In this document: piece after piece, positions 23,239-32,716 of the stretch
Position numbering within the stretch: the first letter of the stretch is position 1
Layout: the number at the start of each line of letters is the position of its first letter
From: an uncultured Bacteroidales bacterium
GTDB lineage: Bacteria > Bacteroidota > Bacteroidia > Bacteroidales > UBA932
Direction of reading: 5' to 3'
Assembly: GCA_944323345.1 (NCBI GenBank)
Contig: CALUSC010000001.1
Span: 124,001-188,000 of the forward strand
DNA: 64,000 bases
Program-made: the position numbers and the translations under genes
Notes under the pieces: generated by a model
Databases searched by the model: none
What the model was told of the DNA's origin: nothing
The model's input: only the letters and a program-made list of their open reading frames with translations

Positions 23239-24927
23239 ATGAGAGAATTGTTTTTTGGTCAGGGTACAGGGCATTCCATCATGCTCCTCGCGCTTGTCAT
23301 AGCGATCGGCCTCATGCTCGGAAAGCTGAAGGTCAAAGGGGTGTCTTTGGGGTCTACCTGGATCCTTTTTGTCGGAATATTGCTCAGTCATTTCGGCTTC
23401 CGTGCAGATGCTTCGCTGCTGCATTTCCTCAAGGAGTTCGGACTTATACTTTTTGTATTTTCCATAGGTCTGCAGGTCGGGCCCGGCTTCTTCCATTCTT
23501 TCAAGAGCGGGGGACTTAAACTGAACCTGCTGGCAGTGGCGCTTGTACTCACAGGTGTTATTACCACTTATGTCATCCATCTGGTCACAGGGGAGAATCT
23601 AGTCACGCTTACCGGTGTCATGTCCGGTGCCGTTACCAATACTCCCGGTCTCGGTGCTGCCCAGCAGACTTACCTCGATGCCACTTCAGGTTCATTCGTG
23701 CACGAGATAGCAGCCTCTCCGGATGTGGCTTCATCGCTTGCTTCCGGTTATGCGGTGGCTTATCCTATAGGTGTGCTTGGCGTAATCCTGGTCCTGATGC
23801 TTACAAAGGCTCTCTTCAGGGTAGATCTGAAGAAAGAGTCCGATGAAATGGACAGCAGGGAAGTCGGAATGGATTCTCCCCAGCGTGTCGCATTCTGCGT
23901 CAAGAATCCTGCGATATTCGGAAAGACCATACTGGAGATAAGCAAGGCTATAGAAAACAAGTTCATCATATCCAGAGTGTACAGGGACGGGAAAGTGATA
24001 GTTCCGGTGGCATCGACAGTGCTCGATGTCGACGATGATGTGCTGGTGGTTACTGCCCAGAATTCGGTCGAAGCGGTGACAATGCTTTTCGGAGAACTTA
24101 TAGATATGCCTAAGGAAGCCTGGGACAGGATAGACGCATCCATGTCTGTCAGAAAGGTCACTATCACGAGGACTTCCATGACCGGAAAAAGACTTAAGGA
24201 ACTCAAGATCAGGTCTACATACGGTGTCAGCATCACGAGGGTGAACCGCGGGGGCATCGATCTGGTGGCCAATCCTGAACTTATAGTCCAGATGGGAGAT
24301 ACTCTGGTAGTGGTCGGCCATGACAGCGACATAAACCAGGTGGCGAAATTCGTGGGCAACTCCAGGACAGGCCTTTACCATCCTAACCTTATCCCTATCT
24401 TCTTCGGAATAGCTCTCGGTGTACTTTTCGGTTCCATTCCTATAATGATCCCGGGTATACCTCAGGCTATCAAGTTCGGGCTTGCGGGAGGTCCGCTCAT
24501 CATAGCGATACTCCTCGGATATTTCGGCCCTATGCTTAAGATTACCACTTACACTACAATGAGTGCCAATCTTATGCTTCGCGAAATAGGTATTTCGATA
24601 TTCCTCGCAGCCGTAGGTCTCGGAGCCGGAGAGAATTTTGTAAACTCCATAGTCAACGGAGGTTACTGGTGGATTCTTTACGGTGCTCTCATAACTCTGA
24701 TTCCTACTGCGCTCATAGCTGTGCTGGGACGTCTGGTCTTCAAACTGAATTTCTACCAGATATGCGGCCTCGTATCAGGAAGCTGCACCAACCCGCCGGT
24801 TCTCGCCTTTGCACAGAATGCATACGGTACCAATTATACTTCGGTAAGTTATGCTACCGTATATCCTCTGGCCATGTTCATGAGGGTGCTTGTGGCGCAG
24901 ATTCTTATTCTGATAGCTGTGGCTTAG
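23239..24927 (+). CDS. AspT/YidE-family transporter with two RCK_C domains
   Basis: 562 residues: an N-terminal block of about five membrane helices, two soluble RCK_C (TrkA-C) domains in the middle (around residues 210-290 and 300-380; KVIVPVASTVLDVDDDVLVV and MGDTLVVVG), and a C-terminal block of helices. This is the aspartate:alanine exchanger (AAE) architecture with repeated GxxxTNTPxL-type sequences (AVTNTPGLGAAQ; CTNPPVLAFA). The substrate is unknown; relatives include the AspT exchanger and YidE/YbjL of E. coli. Confidence 0.9.
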   Translation: MRELFFGQGTGHSIMLLALVIAIGLMLGKLKVKGVSLGSTWILFVGILLSHFGFRADASLLHFLKEFGLILFVFSIGLQVGPGFFHSFKSGGLKLNLLAVALVLTGVITTYVIHLVTGENLVTLTGVMSGAVTNTPGLGAAQQTYLDATSGSFVHEIAASPDVASSLASGYAVAYPIGVLGVILVLMLTKALFRVDLKKESDEMDSREVGMDSPQRVAFCVKNPAIFGKTILEISKAIENKFIISRVYRDGKVIVPVASTVLDVDDDVLVVTAQNSVEAVTMLFGELIDMPKEAWDRIDASMSVRKVTITRTSMTGKRLKELKIRSTYGVSITRVNRGGIDLVANPELIVQMGDTLVVVGHDSDINQVAKFVGNSRTGLYHPNLIPIFFGIALGVLFGSIPIMIPGIPQAIKFGLAGGPLIIAILLGYFGPMLKITTYTTMSANLMLREIGISIFLAAVGLGAGENFVNSIVNGGYWWILYGALITLIPTALIAVLGRLVFKLNFYQICGLVSGSCTNPPVLAFAQNAYGTNYTSVSYATVYPLAMFMRVLVAQILILIAVA

Positions 24928-24954
24928 CCGTCTACAGGCGTGGAATATAAAGGT

Positions 24955-25722
24955 ATGACACAGAAAAACGTGACAGGGATAGCGGACTTCATAGCTCGCT
25001 ATCTCTCTTATATGCTGGGTGCCGGAGTGCACACGTCCAGAGTAGTGAGGAACAGCAAACGTATCGGCTCGGCCCTGGGTGTGGGCGTCAGCATACATAC
25101 ATCGCAGAAAACCGCTACGCTGACTGTGAGTGATGCCGAAGACGGGATCAAGGATACCAGAGTGATAGATATTCCGGCATTTCCTATCAGTTTCGAATGG
25201 AATGCGGACCTTAGTGCCCTAAGCTGGGCAGCGCACGACAGACAGATGACGCTGGAGGAAATCGAAAGCAGATTCGACGAAATAGTGGCCAGACCGAAGA
25301 TGAATCCGATATTCGTGCTGTTCATGGCATCTTTGGCCAACGCGTCTTTCTGCCGTCTTTTCGGCGGGGATATCTGGGCCATGCTCATTACATTTACTGC
25401 CACGATGATAGGTTTCTTCACGAGGCAGCATCTTACACGCAAGAAGGTGAACCATTATATCGTTTTCATAGTATCGGCTTTCGTGGCGTCCATCTGTGCA
25501 TCCACGGCTCTTGCCCTCGGAATAGAAACTGCTGAGATAGCGCTGGCTACGAGCGTCCTCTATCTTGTACCGGGAGTTCCGCTCATAAACGGTCTTATAG
25601 ACATAACGGACGGGCACATACAGATAGGGATAAGCCGGCTGGTCAACGCTTTCATGCTTATAATATGCATTGCCATAGGCATGTCTGTCACTCTCATGCT
25701 TGTTAAAGACAGTTTGTTATGA
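24955..25722 (+). CDS. Threonine/serine exporter subunit, N-terminal ThrE-like
   Basis: 255 residues. A soluble N-terminal region (ARYLSYMLGAGVHTSRVVRNSKRIG, a ThrE/DUF1212 signature) is followed by about five membrane helices with LVPGVPLINGLIDITDGHI, the most conserved ThrE stretch. It would pair with the next gene to make a complete ThrE-type exporter. The two overlap by four bases (ATGA at 25719). GTG at 24940 is an alternative start. Confidence 0.88.
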   Translation: MTQKNVTGIADFIARYLSYMLGAGVHTSRVVRNSKRIGSALGVGVSIHTSQKTATLTVSDAEDGIKDTRVIDIPAFPISFEWNADLSALSWAAHDRQMTLEEIESRFDEIVARPKMNPIFVLFMASLANASFCRLFGGDIWAMLITFTATMIGFFTRQHLTRKKVNHYIVFIVSAFVASICASTALALGIETAEIALATSVLYLVPGVPLINGLIDITDGHIQIGISRLVNAFMLIICIAIGMSVTLMLVKDSLL

Positions 25723-26216
25723 TTGCAACGGATATAATTTCAGACGGATTGTTCGCCGCTGTCGCGGCAATGGGGTTCGGTTCCATTTCAGATCCGCCGA
25801 TGCGGGCGTTTCCGTACATAGCGATATTGGCTGCCGTAGGGCATGCCGCCAGATATTGCCTTATGAATTTTCTGGGGGTGGATATCGTGTCCGCGTCGCT
25901 GGTGGCCGCATTCATCATCGGCACCGGAAGCGTGTTTTTCGGAAGGAAAGTTTTCTGCCCGATGACCGTGCTTTATATTCCTGCCTTGCTGCCGATGGTT
26001 CCCGGTACTTATGCATACAAGACCGTATTTTCCCTGATAATGTTTTTTCAGGAAATATCTTCTCCGACCAGAGGGAGCGAATATCTGCAGGAGATGATAT
26101 TCAACGGTGCCGTATCGTTCAGCGTACTTTTCATGCTCGCCGTAGGGGCGACAGTCCCGGTGTTCCTGTTGAGGGAAAGGGCAAATTCCATGACAAGAGG
26201 GTCGAGATTCATTTAA
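25719..26216 (+). CDS. Threonine/serine exporter subunit, C-terminal ThrE-like (ThrE_2)
   Basis: 165 residues forming about five membrane helices with GFGSISDPPMRAFPYIAILAAVGHAARY and IPALLPMVPGTYAYKT, which mirror the second half of full-length ThrE. Start overlaps the stop of the previous gene, a mark of coupled synthesis of two subunits. The split form is common in bacteria. The true substrate may be another small metabolite. Confidence 0.86.
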   Translation: MIATDIISDGLFAAVAAMGFGSISDPPMRAFPYIAILAAVGHAARYCLMNFLGVDIVSASLVAAFIIGTGSVFFGRKVFCPMTVLYIPALLPMVPGTYAYKTVFSLIMFFQEISSPTRGSEYLQEMIFNGAVSFSVLFMLAVGATVPVFLLRERANSMTRGSRFI

Positions 26217-26224
26217 CCTGGATT

Positions 26225-26926
26225 ATGAAAGAAGTTTTCTGGAATTCCATAGCGGAGTACAATGCGGCGACATGGCCGTGGCAGATAGCGCTGACGGCTG
26301 TAGCTGCAGTCATTGCCGTCATACTGTGGTTCCGGCCGTCTCCGTGGGCGAAAACTGCCATGAAAGTCTATATGGTGGCTGTTTCGCTGTGGATAGCTTT
26401 CGTATACTATATGGCTTATGGCTCGGTGCGTGACTATTCGAATGTCATGACCATTTTCTGGTGTCTGATAGCCCTGTCGTGGCTGTATGATCTGGCTACT
26501 GGTTTTTCCACGTTCCAGAGATCCGGGAAGTCGGAAGTCTTGGGAATAATCATGCTTGTGCTGCCTCTGGCATATCCTTTCATCTCGGTATCCAGGGGAC
26601 TGGTATTCCCTCAGATCACGACGCCGATGCTGCCGAGTTCAGTGGCTCTGTACATGCTCGGCATGCTCATGACATTCAATAAGAAAATCAATTTCTTCGC
26701 GTTCATACTGATTCTCCACTGGTCCGTAATAGACATTTCCAAGATCGGGATATTCGATATCCCGGAGGACAGTCTGCTGGCGATAGCCTGCATACCGTCC
26801 ATGGTGATATTTTTCCTGCAGGCGCTGCGGGCCTGCGACACTGATTACAAACCGTCGTATAAATCCATAAAAATCCTGATAATCGCTGTGGCCCTGATTC
26901 TGGCGGGAAGCATGGCCATCGCCTGA
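26225..26926 (+). CDS. DUF6064-like integral membrane protein
   Basis: 233 residues, almost wholly hydrophobic, with about seven membrane segments. The N-terminal FWNSIAEYNAATWPWQIAL resembles DUF6064 proteins. I cannot give a function. The start at 26225 is chosen because the open frame upstream runs in a different frame over the exporter gene. It sits 8 bases after ThrE_2 and 10 before the Nudix gene, so it is inside an operon. Confidence 0.7.
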   Translation: MKEVFWNSIAEYNAATWPWQIALTAVAAVIAVILWFRPSPWAKTAMKVYMVAVSLWIAFVYYMAYGSVRDYSNVMTIFWCLIALSWLYDLATGFSTFQRSGKSEVLGIIMLVLPLAYPFISVSRGLVFPQITTPMLPSSVALYMLGMLMTFNKKINFFAFILILHWSVIDISKIGIFDIPEDSLLAIACIPSMVIFFLQALRACDTDYKPSYKSIKILIIAVALILAGSMAIA

Positions 26927-26936
26927 TGTTGCAATT

Positions 26937-27524
26937 ATGTTTGAACTGGTATATCCGGAAGACATTGCTCCGGAACTTCCTCCTTTTTCAGCAGATACCA
27001 GGAACTGCGCGGAGCGTGAGTCCGAGTGGTTTCCGGTAATAGAACCTTCCGGACTCGTCATCGGCCGCGCAGGGCGCCGGTATTGCCATGGCGGCGCCAA
27101 GCCGCTGCATCCTGTCGTACATCTGCATATCCTGGACAGGAACGGGTGTCTTTATCTCCAGAAAAGATCGATGCTGAAGGACATACAGCCAGGCAAATGG
27201 GATACTGCAGTCGGCGGGCATGTCGATTACGGGGAAAGTATTCTGGAAGCCTTGTTCAGAGAGGCTTCGGAGGAACTCGGATTCAGAAAATTCAATCCCG
27301 TATATCTGCAGTCGTATGTCTTCGAGTCTGAAATAGAGCGCGAGATGGTCAATGTATTCGCTGCCGTCGGTAATTTTTCCCTGGAGCCGGACAGGGATGA
27401 AGTGGATTACGGGCGTTACTGGAGCATGAAAGAAATAGAAGAAAACTTTGGAAAATCAGTCTTTACCCCTAACTTTGAACAGGAGTTCACCAGGATAGGC
27501 CGCAGTCTTGCCGCTCTGCTGTAA
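26937..27524 (+). CDS. NUDIX hydrolase
   Basis: 195 residues with a complete Nudix box GHVDYGESILEALFREASEE followed by LGF (consensus Gx5Ex7REUxEExGU). A preceding H-V-H-L strand and QKRSMLKDIQPGKWDTAVGG resemble the IDI-like Nudix branch. It hydrolyses a nucleoside diphosphate linked to another moiety, or an isoprenoid-type pyrophosphate; the substrate cannot be read. It precedes the glycosyltransferase by 48 bases. Confidence 0.9.
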   Translation: MFELVYPEDIAPELPPFSADTRNCAERESEWFPVIEPSGLVIGRAGRRYCHGGAKPLHPVVHLHILDRNGCLYLQKRSMLKDIQPGKWDTAVGGHVDYGESILEALFREASEELGFRKFNPVYLQSYVFESEIEREMVNVFAAVGNFSLEPDRDEVDYGRYWSMKEIEENFGKSVFTPNFEQEFTRIGRSLAALL

Positions 27525-27572
27525 AACATCGGAACCGGCACCCGGATGTCCTGGAAATAAAATAGACAGATA

Positions 27573-28988
27573 TTGGAAAATCCATCGAAATCCGGACCGG
27601 TAACGGTAGGATACTATCATGCCGGAATGCATCTTCCTGACGGCGGAAGAGTCTCGTTCCGCTCGTCTGCAGCAATGAAACAGCTTGCAGAATATGCCGA
27701 TGAAAAATATATTGTCCTGGATCTCAGGGAAGATTCAGGACACATGGAGGATATTTCCGTGTCCCGTTTCCTCTCGGTCATGCAGGATACAGGTGCGGAT
27801 ATGGCTTATGCCGATTATTATGAGCGGTTTACGAATGAATCTGGCGTAGAGTCAGTCAGGAAGCATCCTCTGATAGACTGCCAGAAAGGGGCGTTGAGGG
27901 ATGATTTCGATTTCGGGCCTGTCATTTTCTTCCGTACTTCATCGTTCAGAAAAGCCGTAAGGAAAATGCCGGACGGTTACAGGTACGGTGCATTGTATGC
28001 CCTGAGGCTTGCGATGAAAAAGAAAGAGCATATTACCGAGTTCCTGTACACGGCCAGGGCTGCCGACATGAGGAAATCCGGAGAAAGGCAGTTCGATTAT
28101 GTGGACCCGAAAAACCGTGAAGTCCAGCTGGAAATGGAGCAGATCTGTACGGCATACCTGAAGAAGACAGGGGCCTGGGTGTCGCCTGAAAACAGGAAAA
28201 CCTTCCCTTCCTGTCCCGGAGACAACTTTCCGGTAAAGGCTTCCGTAATAATTCCGGTATATAACAGGGCAGGGACAGTGGCAGATGCTGTAAAAAGTGC
28301 GCTGTCTCAGCAATGTTCGTTCAGTTTCAATGTAATAGCAGTAGATAATTTCTCAACGGACGGTACCACGGAAGTGCTCGCGGAAATGGCCCGCAATGAC
28401 TGCCGTCTCGTGCATCTGAAGCCGGACAGACCGGGGCATGGCATAGGCGGATGCTGGAATTATGCGATAGACAGCGATGCGTGCGGTGAATTTGCCGTCC
28501 AGCTCGACAGCGATGACATATATTCTTCGGACAATGTGCTTCAAAGGATTGTGGATGAATTCGCCCGACAGGAATGCGCCATGCTGGTAGGCACTTATCT
28601 GATGACGGATTTTTCCCTTTCTCCGATTCCGCCCGGAGTTATAGACCATAAGGAGTGGACTGATGCCAATGGAGCTAATAATGCGCTGAGAATAAACGGT
28701 CTCGGGGCTCCGAGGGCATTTCGTACCAGCCTGGTGAGAAAATTGCGTTTTCCTGATACGAGTTACGGTGAAGATTATGCCATGGGGCTGAGAATAAGCC
28801 GTGAATACAAGATAGGCCGGATATATGACGTGCTGTACTGCTGCAGAAGGTGGAGCGGAAATTCGGATGCAGCCCTCGATATCGATAGGGTGAATGCGAA
28901 CCATTACTATAAAGACAGGCTCAGGACGTGGGAAATGAAAGCCAGGATCAGAATTAACAGGGCCCTGAAGAAAAAGGCGAGACCGTGA
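27573..28988 (+). CDS. Glycosyltransferase family 2 protein with an extra N-terminal module
   Basis: 471 residues. The C-terminal half (from about residue 222) is a GT2/GT-A domain: [30 protein letters not shown], the metal-binding DSDD in VQLDSDD, and a late [11 protein letters not shown] motif. The first 200 residues look like a degenerate second GT-A-like module ([22 protein letters not shown]). No membrane helices, so it is cytoplasmic. It starts with TTG at 27573; ATG 27627 is an alternative. The stop overlaps the next gene's GTG by four bases, so the products are probably made together. The substrate is unknown. Confidence 0.85.
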   Translation: MENPSKSGPVTVGYYHAGMHLPDGGRVSFRSSAAMKQLAEYADEKYIVLDLREDSGHMEDISVSRFLSVMQDTGADMAYADYYERFTNESGVESVRKHPLIDCQKGALRDDFDFGPVIFFRTSSFRKAVRKMPDGYRYGALYALRLAMKKKEHITEFLYTARAADMRKSGERQFDYVDPKNREVQLEMEQICTAYLKKTGAWVSPENRKTFPSCPGDNFPVKASVIIPVYNRAGTVADAVKSALSQQCSFSFNVIAVDNFSTDGTTEVLAEMARNDCRLVHLKPDRPGHGIGGCWNYAIDSDACGEFAVQLDSDDIYSSDNVLQRIVDEFARQECAMLVGTYLMTDFSLSPIPPGVIDHKEWTDANGANNALRINGLGAPRAFRTSLVRKLRFPDTSYGEDYAMGLRISREYKIGRIYDVLYCCRRWSGNSDAALDIDRVNANHYYKDRLRTWEMKARIRINRALKKKARP

Positions 28989-31348
28989 AGACTCTTGACA
29001 AGTTCATAAATACGCAGCTGTCGCTGTGGCCGGGAGCATGTGAAAATTTCCGTGCCCTGAAGAATGTCCGTATCAGGACCATGCAGATCGGAGGTCTCGA
29101 TGTCATCCTCCAGCATAATCCGGCCAGAATAGTTTCTTCCGCAGCCCGGACGGACGCGGAATCACTGAAGAAAAGGAAGTGTTTCCTGTGCCGTGACAAC
29201 AGACCTCCTGAGCAGATAAGCAGGGACTTCGAGGGCAGGAAAGGCAGAAAGTACGATATCCTGCTGAACCCTTATCCCATATTGAAGAACCATCTGGTCA
29301 TAGCCATGAAAGAGCATACTCCGCAGTCCATCTGGAGGCGTTATGTGGATATGCTCGACCTGGCGCGTGCTTTCCAGGGCTTTACCGTCTTTTACAACGG
29401 CCCCGAATGCGGGGCTTCCGCACCTGACCATCATCATTTCCAGGCTGCGGCCAGAGGACAGCTTCCTTTGGAAAATGATATCGATTCATGCCTGGACGCA
29501 TATTCGTCCGGGGACGGGACGGATGCTCTCGTGCATGTAGCTTCATGTCTGGATGCGGAGCTTTTTTCATACCGGAAATATCTTCACGGTATATTCGTGG
29601 TCAGAGGTACGACATCCAAGTCGGTGGCCAAACTTTTCTATCGTCTTCTGGACTGCGCCGAGTGGGATTCCCGGTCGCATCCTGAGCCTATGTGCAATGT
29701 TTTTGTCTGGTTCAGGGACGGAGAGTTCAGGTCTGCGGTTGTCTTCAGATCCGCCCACAGGTCGCATCATTATCATGCGGAAGGCAGGGAGCATCTGACC
29801 ATGAGTCCCGGATGCGCTGATATGGCAGGATGCCTGGTAGTCCCTGTAGAAGAGGAATTCGGCAGGATAGACGCTTCCATGCTCGGAAATCTGCTGGAAG
29901 AAGTTTCCCTGAAGCCGGAAACGGAAGCCATGATGCTGAAGAGACTTTCCAGAAGCCAGCCGGATGTGTCGGTGGGGATAATGTCGGCAAAGGAAATCAT
30001 ATTCGAGATAATTACAGACGGGGCGGGTCCCAGGAAGGCTGAATACAGTGAAGGAAAAATCAGATATGACGGTTCGTTGTACGATGAGCTTTTCTTTGAA
30101 GCAGGCACCCTTTCCACAATGTTTGCCGAGCCTTCGTTCCGTCTTTACGGCGTATCGATCGGAATAGGTTTCCACTGGGAGAGAAAGGAAGACCAGCAGT
30201 TCGCCGGAGCCTTGAAAATCATTGTGGACAACGACCGGCTGACAGCTGTCAATGTCCTGGGGATCGAAGACTATCTGGTCAGTGTGATATCATCGGAGAT
30301 GAAGGCTTCGGCTCCTCCGGAATTCCTGAAAGCCCATGCAGTCATATCCCGCTCATGGATAACCAGCCAGATAGAAAGACGCAACGGCAGGTCCGGCGGC
30401 AGGACTTTCCCTGCGGAACTGCAGGATGTCCCGTCGATAATTTCGTATCTGGATGCGGAACTCAATACGGACAAGGACCGGGACGGCGACAGGATCGTCA
30501 GATGGTACGACAGGGAAGACCACAGGAAATTCGATGTCTGTGCTGACGATCATTGCCAGAGGTATCAGGGATTGACCAGAGCTACGGGAGATGCTGTCAG
30601 GAAGGCTGTCGATGCCACATGGGGCGAAGTCCTTATGTACGATGGAAAGATCTGCGATGCGAGGTTCTCGAAATGTTGCGGAGGTGTGATGGAGAAATTC
30701 AGTTCCTGCTGGGATGATATCGATTATGCTTATCTGCAGGGTATTTCCGACACAGAACCGTCGGAACAGGCCGATCTTTCGGAAGAAGACGCTTTCCTCG
30801 GATGGCTTTCCGGAGCCGGAGATGAATATTTCTGCGGCAGGGCCACTGCCGGCGTATTGTCACAGGTGCTTAATTCATACGATATGGAGACGGAAGATTT
30901 CTTCCGCTGGAAAGTAGAGTACGGAAGAGATGAGATTTCACGTCTTTTTGCCGGAAGATCAGGTGTAGATGTCGGTGAGATCCAGGCTCTCGTCCCGGTG
31001 CGGCGCGGTACGTCAGGAAGAATAGTCCTGCTGGAAGTCATCGGCTCGCTGCGGTCCGTAACTGTCGGAAAAGAGCTGGAGATCAGAAGAAGTCTGTCGG
31101 AGTCGCATCTGAAAAGTTCGGCTTTTGCAGTGGATTACATAGACAATGACGGCGCTGTCCTCGATGCCGGACAAATTGTGGAAAAAGCGAGAAGAGGGGA
31201 GCGGACAGTCTTTTCGAAAGTCCGGCTCCGCGGAGCCGGCTGGGGACACGGAGCAGGTCTGTGCCAGATCGGTGCGGCAGTCATGGCCTCGGAAGGGTAT
31301 ACATATAAGGAAATTCTCTCCCATTATTATCCAGGAGTCACGATATGA
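28985..31348 (+). CDS. DUF4922 (HIT/Ap4A-phosphorylase-like) fused to a SpoIID/LytB domain
   Basis: 787 residues. The N-terminal domain resembles Ap4A phosphorylase and GalT-type HIT enzymes: C66-x2-C69, [18 protein letters not shown], and [11 protein letters not shown], which fits the catalytic HxHxQ (H149, H151, Q153). From about residue 380 comes a SpoIID domain with the catalytic Glu438 in [12 protein letters not shown] and AHAVISRSW, then a Cys/His cluster (CADDHC, SKCCGGV) and a late [13 protein letters not shown]. SpoIID domains cut glycan strands of peptidoglycan lacking stem peptides, or boost amidases. No signal peptide is visible. GTG start overlaps the upstream stop; the permease start overlaps this stop (31345). 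Confidence 0.85.
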   Translation: MKTLDKFINTQLSLWPGACENFRALKNVRIRTMQIGGLDVILQHNPARIVSSAARTDAESLKKRKCFLCRDNRPPEQISRDFEGRKGRKYDILLNPYPILKNHLVIAMKEHTPQSIWRRYVDMLDLARAFQGFTVFYNGPECGASAPDHHHFQAAARGQLPLENDIDSCLDAYSSGDGTDALVHVASCLDAELFSYRKYLHGIFVVRGTTSKSVAKLFYRLLDCAEWDSRSHPEPMCNVFVWFRDGEFRSAVVFRSAHRSHHYHAEGREHLTMSPGCADMAGCLVVPVEEEFGRIDASMLGNLLEEVSLKPETEAMMLKRLSRSQPDVSVGIMSAKEIIFEIITDGAGPRKAEYSEGKIRYDGSLYDELFFEAGTLSTMFAEPSFRLYGVSIGIGFHWERKEDQQFAGALKIIVDNDRLTAVNVLGIEDYLVSVISSEMKASAPPEFLKAHAVISRSWITSQIERRNGRSGGRTFPAELQDVPSIISYLDAELNTDKDRDGDRIVRWYDREDHRKFDVCADDHCQRYQGLTRATGDAVRKAVDATWGEVLMYDGKICDARFSKCCGGVMEKFSSCWDDIDYAYLQGISDTEPSEQADLSEEDAFLGWLSGAGDEYFCGRATAGVLSQVLNSYDMETEDFFRWKVEYGRDEISRLFAGRSGVDVGEIQALVPVRRGTSGRIVLLEVIGSLRSVTVGKELEIRRSLSESHLKSSAFAVDYIDNDGAVLDAGQIVEKARRGERTVFSKVRLRGAGWGHGAGLCQIGAAVMASEGYTYKEILSHYYPGVTI

Positions 31349-32661
31349 AAAAAAATATCAGCCCGTGGGCATGGGTCCCGACACTATATTTCGCCGAAGG
31401 CATTCCCTATGTCCTGGTAAATACGATATCCGTCATCATGTTCAAGAAAATGGGCATGTCCAACGGCGATGTGGCCATGTTCACAGGTCTGCTGTATCTT
31501 CCCTGGGTTATAAAACCGCTTTGGAGCCCGTTTGTGGATATTATCCGTACCAAGCGCTGGTGGACAGTAGGCATGCAGCTTCTGATGACTGCGGCCATGC
31601 TGCTCGGAGCTTTCTCGCTGCCGCCGCTTGCTCCTGAAACCATAGCCTCAGGGCATGCGCCGGTATCCCCGTTCGTCTTCGCTCTCGTGATTTTCTGGGT
31701 AACTGCCTTTGCCTCGGCGACCCACGACATAGCTGCCGACGGATATTACATGCTGGCTCTCGACCAGGGACAGCAATCCTTTTTCGTCGGTATCAGAAGC
31801 ACATTCTACAGGCTCGCCACCATATTCGGCCAGGGAGCCCTTGTGTTCATTGCCGGACTCGTCGAGTCATCGTCCGGCAATATTCCTTTCTCCTGGACTG
31901 TCACAATGATTATATGCGCCGTCATCTTCGGCGCAATGGCTCTGTACCATACTTTCATCCTTCCGCATCCTGTATCGGATCATCCGCATCTCTCTCAGAC
32001 CGGGAGTTCAGGACGCGTGTCGGGAATCTTCCGTGAATTCGGCCGTACGTTTGTCACGTTTTTCTCCAAGAAGCAAATCATTGTCGGTATAGCATTCATG
32101 CTGCTTTACCGTCTTCCTGAAGCATTTCTGGTGAAGATGCTGAATCCGTTCCTGCTGGATCCGGTGGAAGCAGGCGGACTCGGCCTGACGACCGGACAGG
32201 TAGGGCTGGTGTACGGTACGGTCGGTGTGGCGGCACTGACGGTCGGAGGTATTCTCGGTGGCATGGCTGCTGCCAGATGGGGGTTGAAAAAGGTCCTGTG
32301 GCCCATGGCATTGAGTCTGGCGCTCCCGTGTTCCGTTTTTCTGTATCTGGGAATGGCACAGCCGGAGAATGTATGGATTATAAGTGCATGCGTGGCTTTG
32401 GACCAGTTGGGCTACGGTTTCGGTTTCACTGCTTATATGCTTTATCTCATAATGTTTTCCGAAGGAGAATTCAAGACGGCGCATTATTCACTCTGTACGG
32501 CTTTCATGGCCATGAGCATGATGATTCCGGGAATGTTCGCCGGTTATCTTCAGGAGTGGCTCGGATATACTGACTTTTTCTGGATGGTAATGATATGCTG
32601 TTTCGCCACGGTGGCAGTCACGGCATTCGTAAAGGTGGATTCCGGGTTCGGGAAAAAATGA
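31345..32661 (+). CDS. AmpG-like MFS permease
   Basis: 438 residues, about 12 membrane helices. The sequence has AmpG-like signatures: YFAEGIPYVLV near the start, LPWVIKPLWSPFVD, then TAFASATHDIAADGYYMLAL, the counterpart of the AmpG SxxQD segment. AmpG imports anhydro-muropeptides released by cell-wall turnover. Flanked by the SpoIID fusion (ATGA overlap) and a NamZ-like muramidase gene, so a muropeptide or amino-sugar substrate is likely. Substrate inference rests on context and family. Confidence 0.82.
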   Translation: MKKNISPWAWVPTLYFAEGIPYVLVNTISVIMFKKMGMSNGDVAMFTGLLYLPWVIKPLWSPFVDIIRTKRWWTVGMQLLMTAAMLLGAFSLPPLAPETIASGHAPVSPFVFALVIFWVTAFASATHDIAADGYYMLALDQGQQSFFVGIRSTFYRLATIFGQGALVFIAGLVESSSGNIPFSWTVTMIICAVIFGAMALYHTFILPHPVSDHPHLSQTGSSGRVSGIFREFGRTFVTFFSKKQIIVGIAFMLLYRLPEAFLVKMLNPFLLDPVEAGGLGLTTGQVGLVYGTVGVAALTVGGILGGMAAARWGLKKVLWPMALSLALPCSVFLYLGMAQPENVWIISACVALDQLGYGFGFTAYMLYLIMFSEGEFKTAHYSLCTAFMAMSMMIPGMFAGYLQEWLGYTDFFWMVMICCFATVAVTAFVKVDSGFGKK

Positions 32662-32716
32662 CCCATCGGGAAAAACGCCAGGCAGGCATGGAGTTATACA
32701 TTGATATTAAAAGATT

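Noticed and set aside
25700-26224. Upstream extension of the DUF6064 frame
   Set aside because: It overlaps the second ThrE gene in another frame and gives an arginine-rich sequence unlike a membrane protein.
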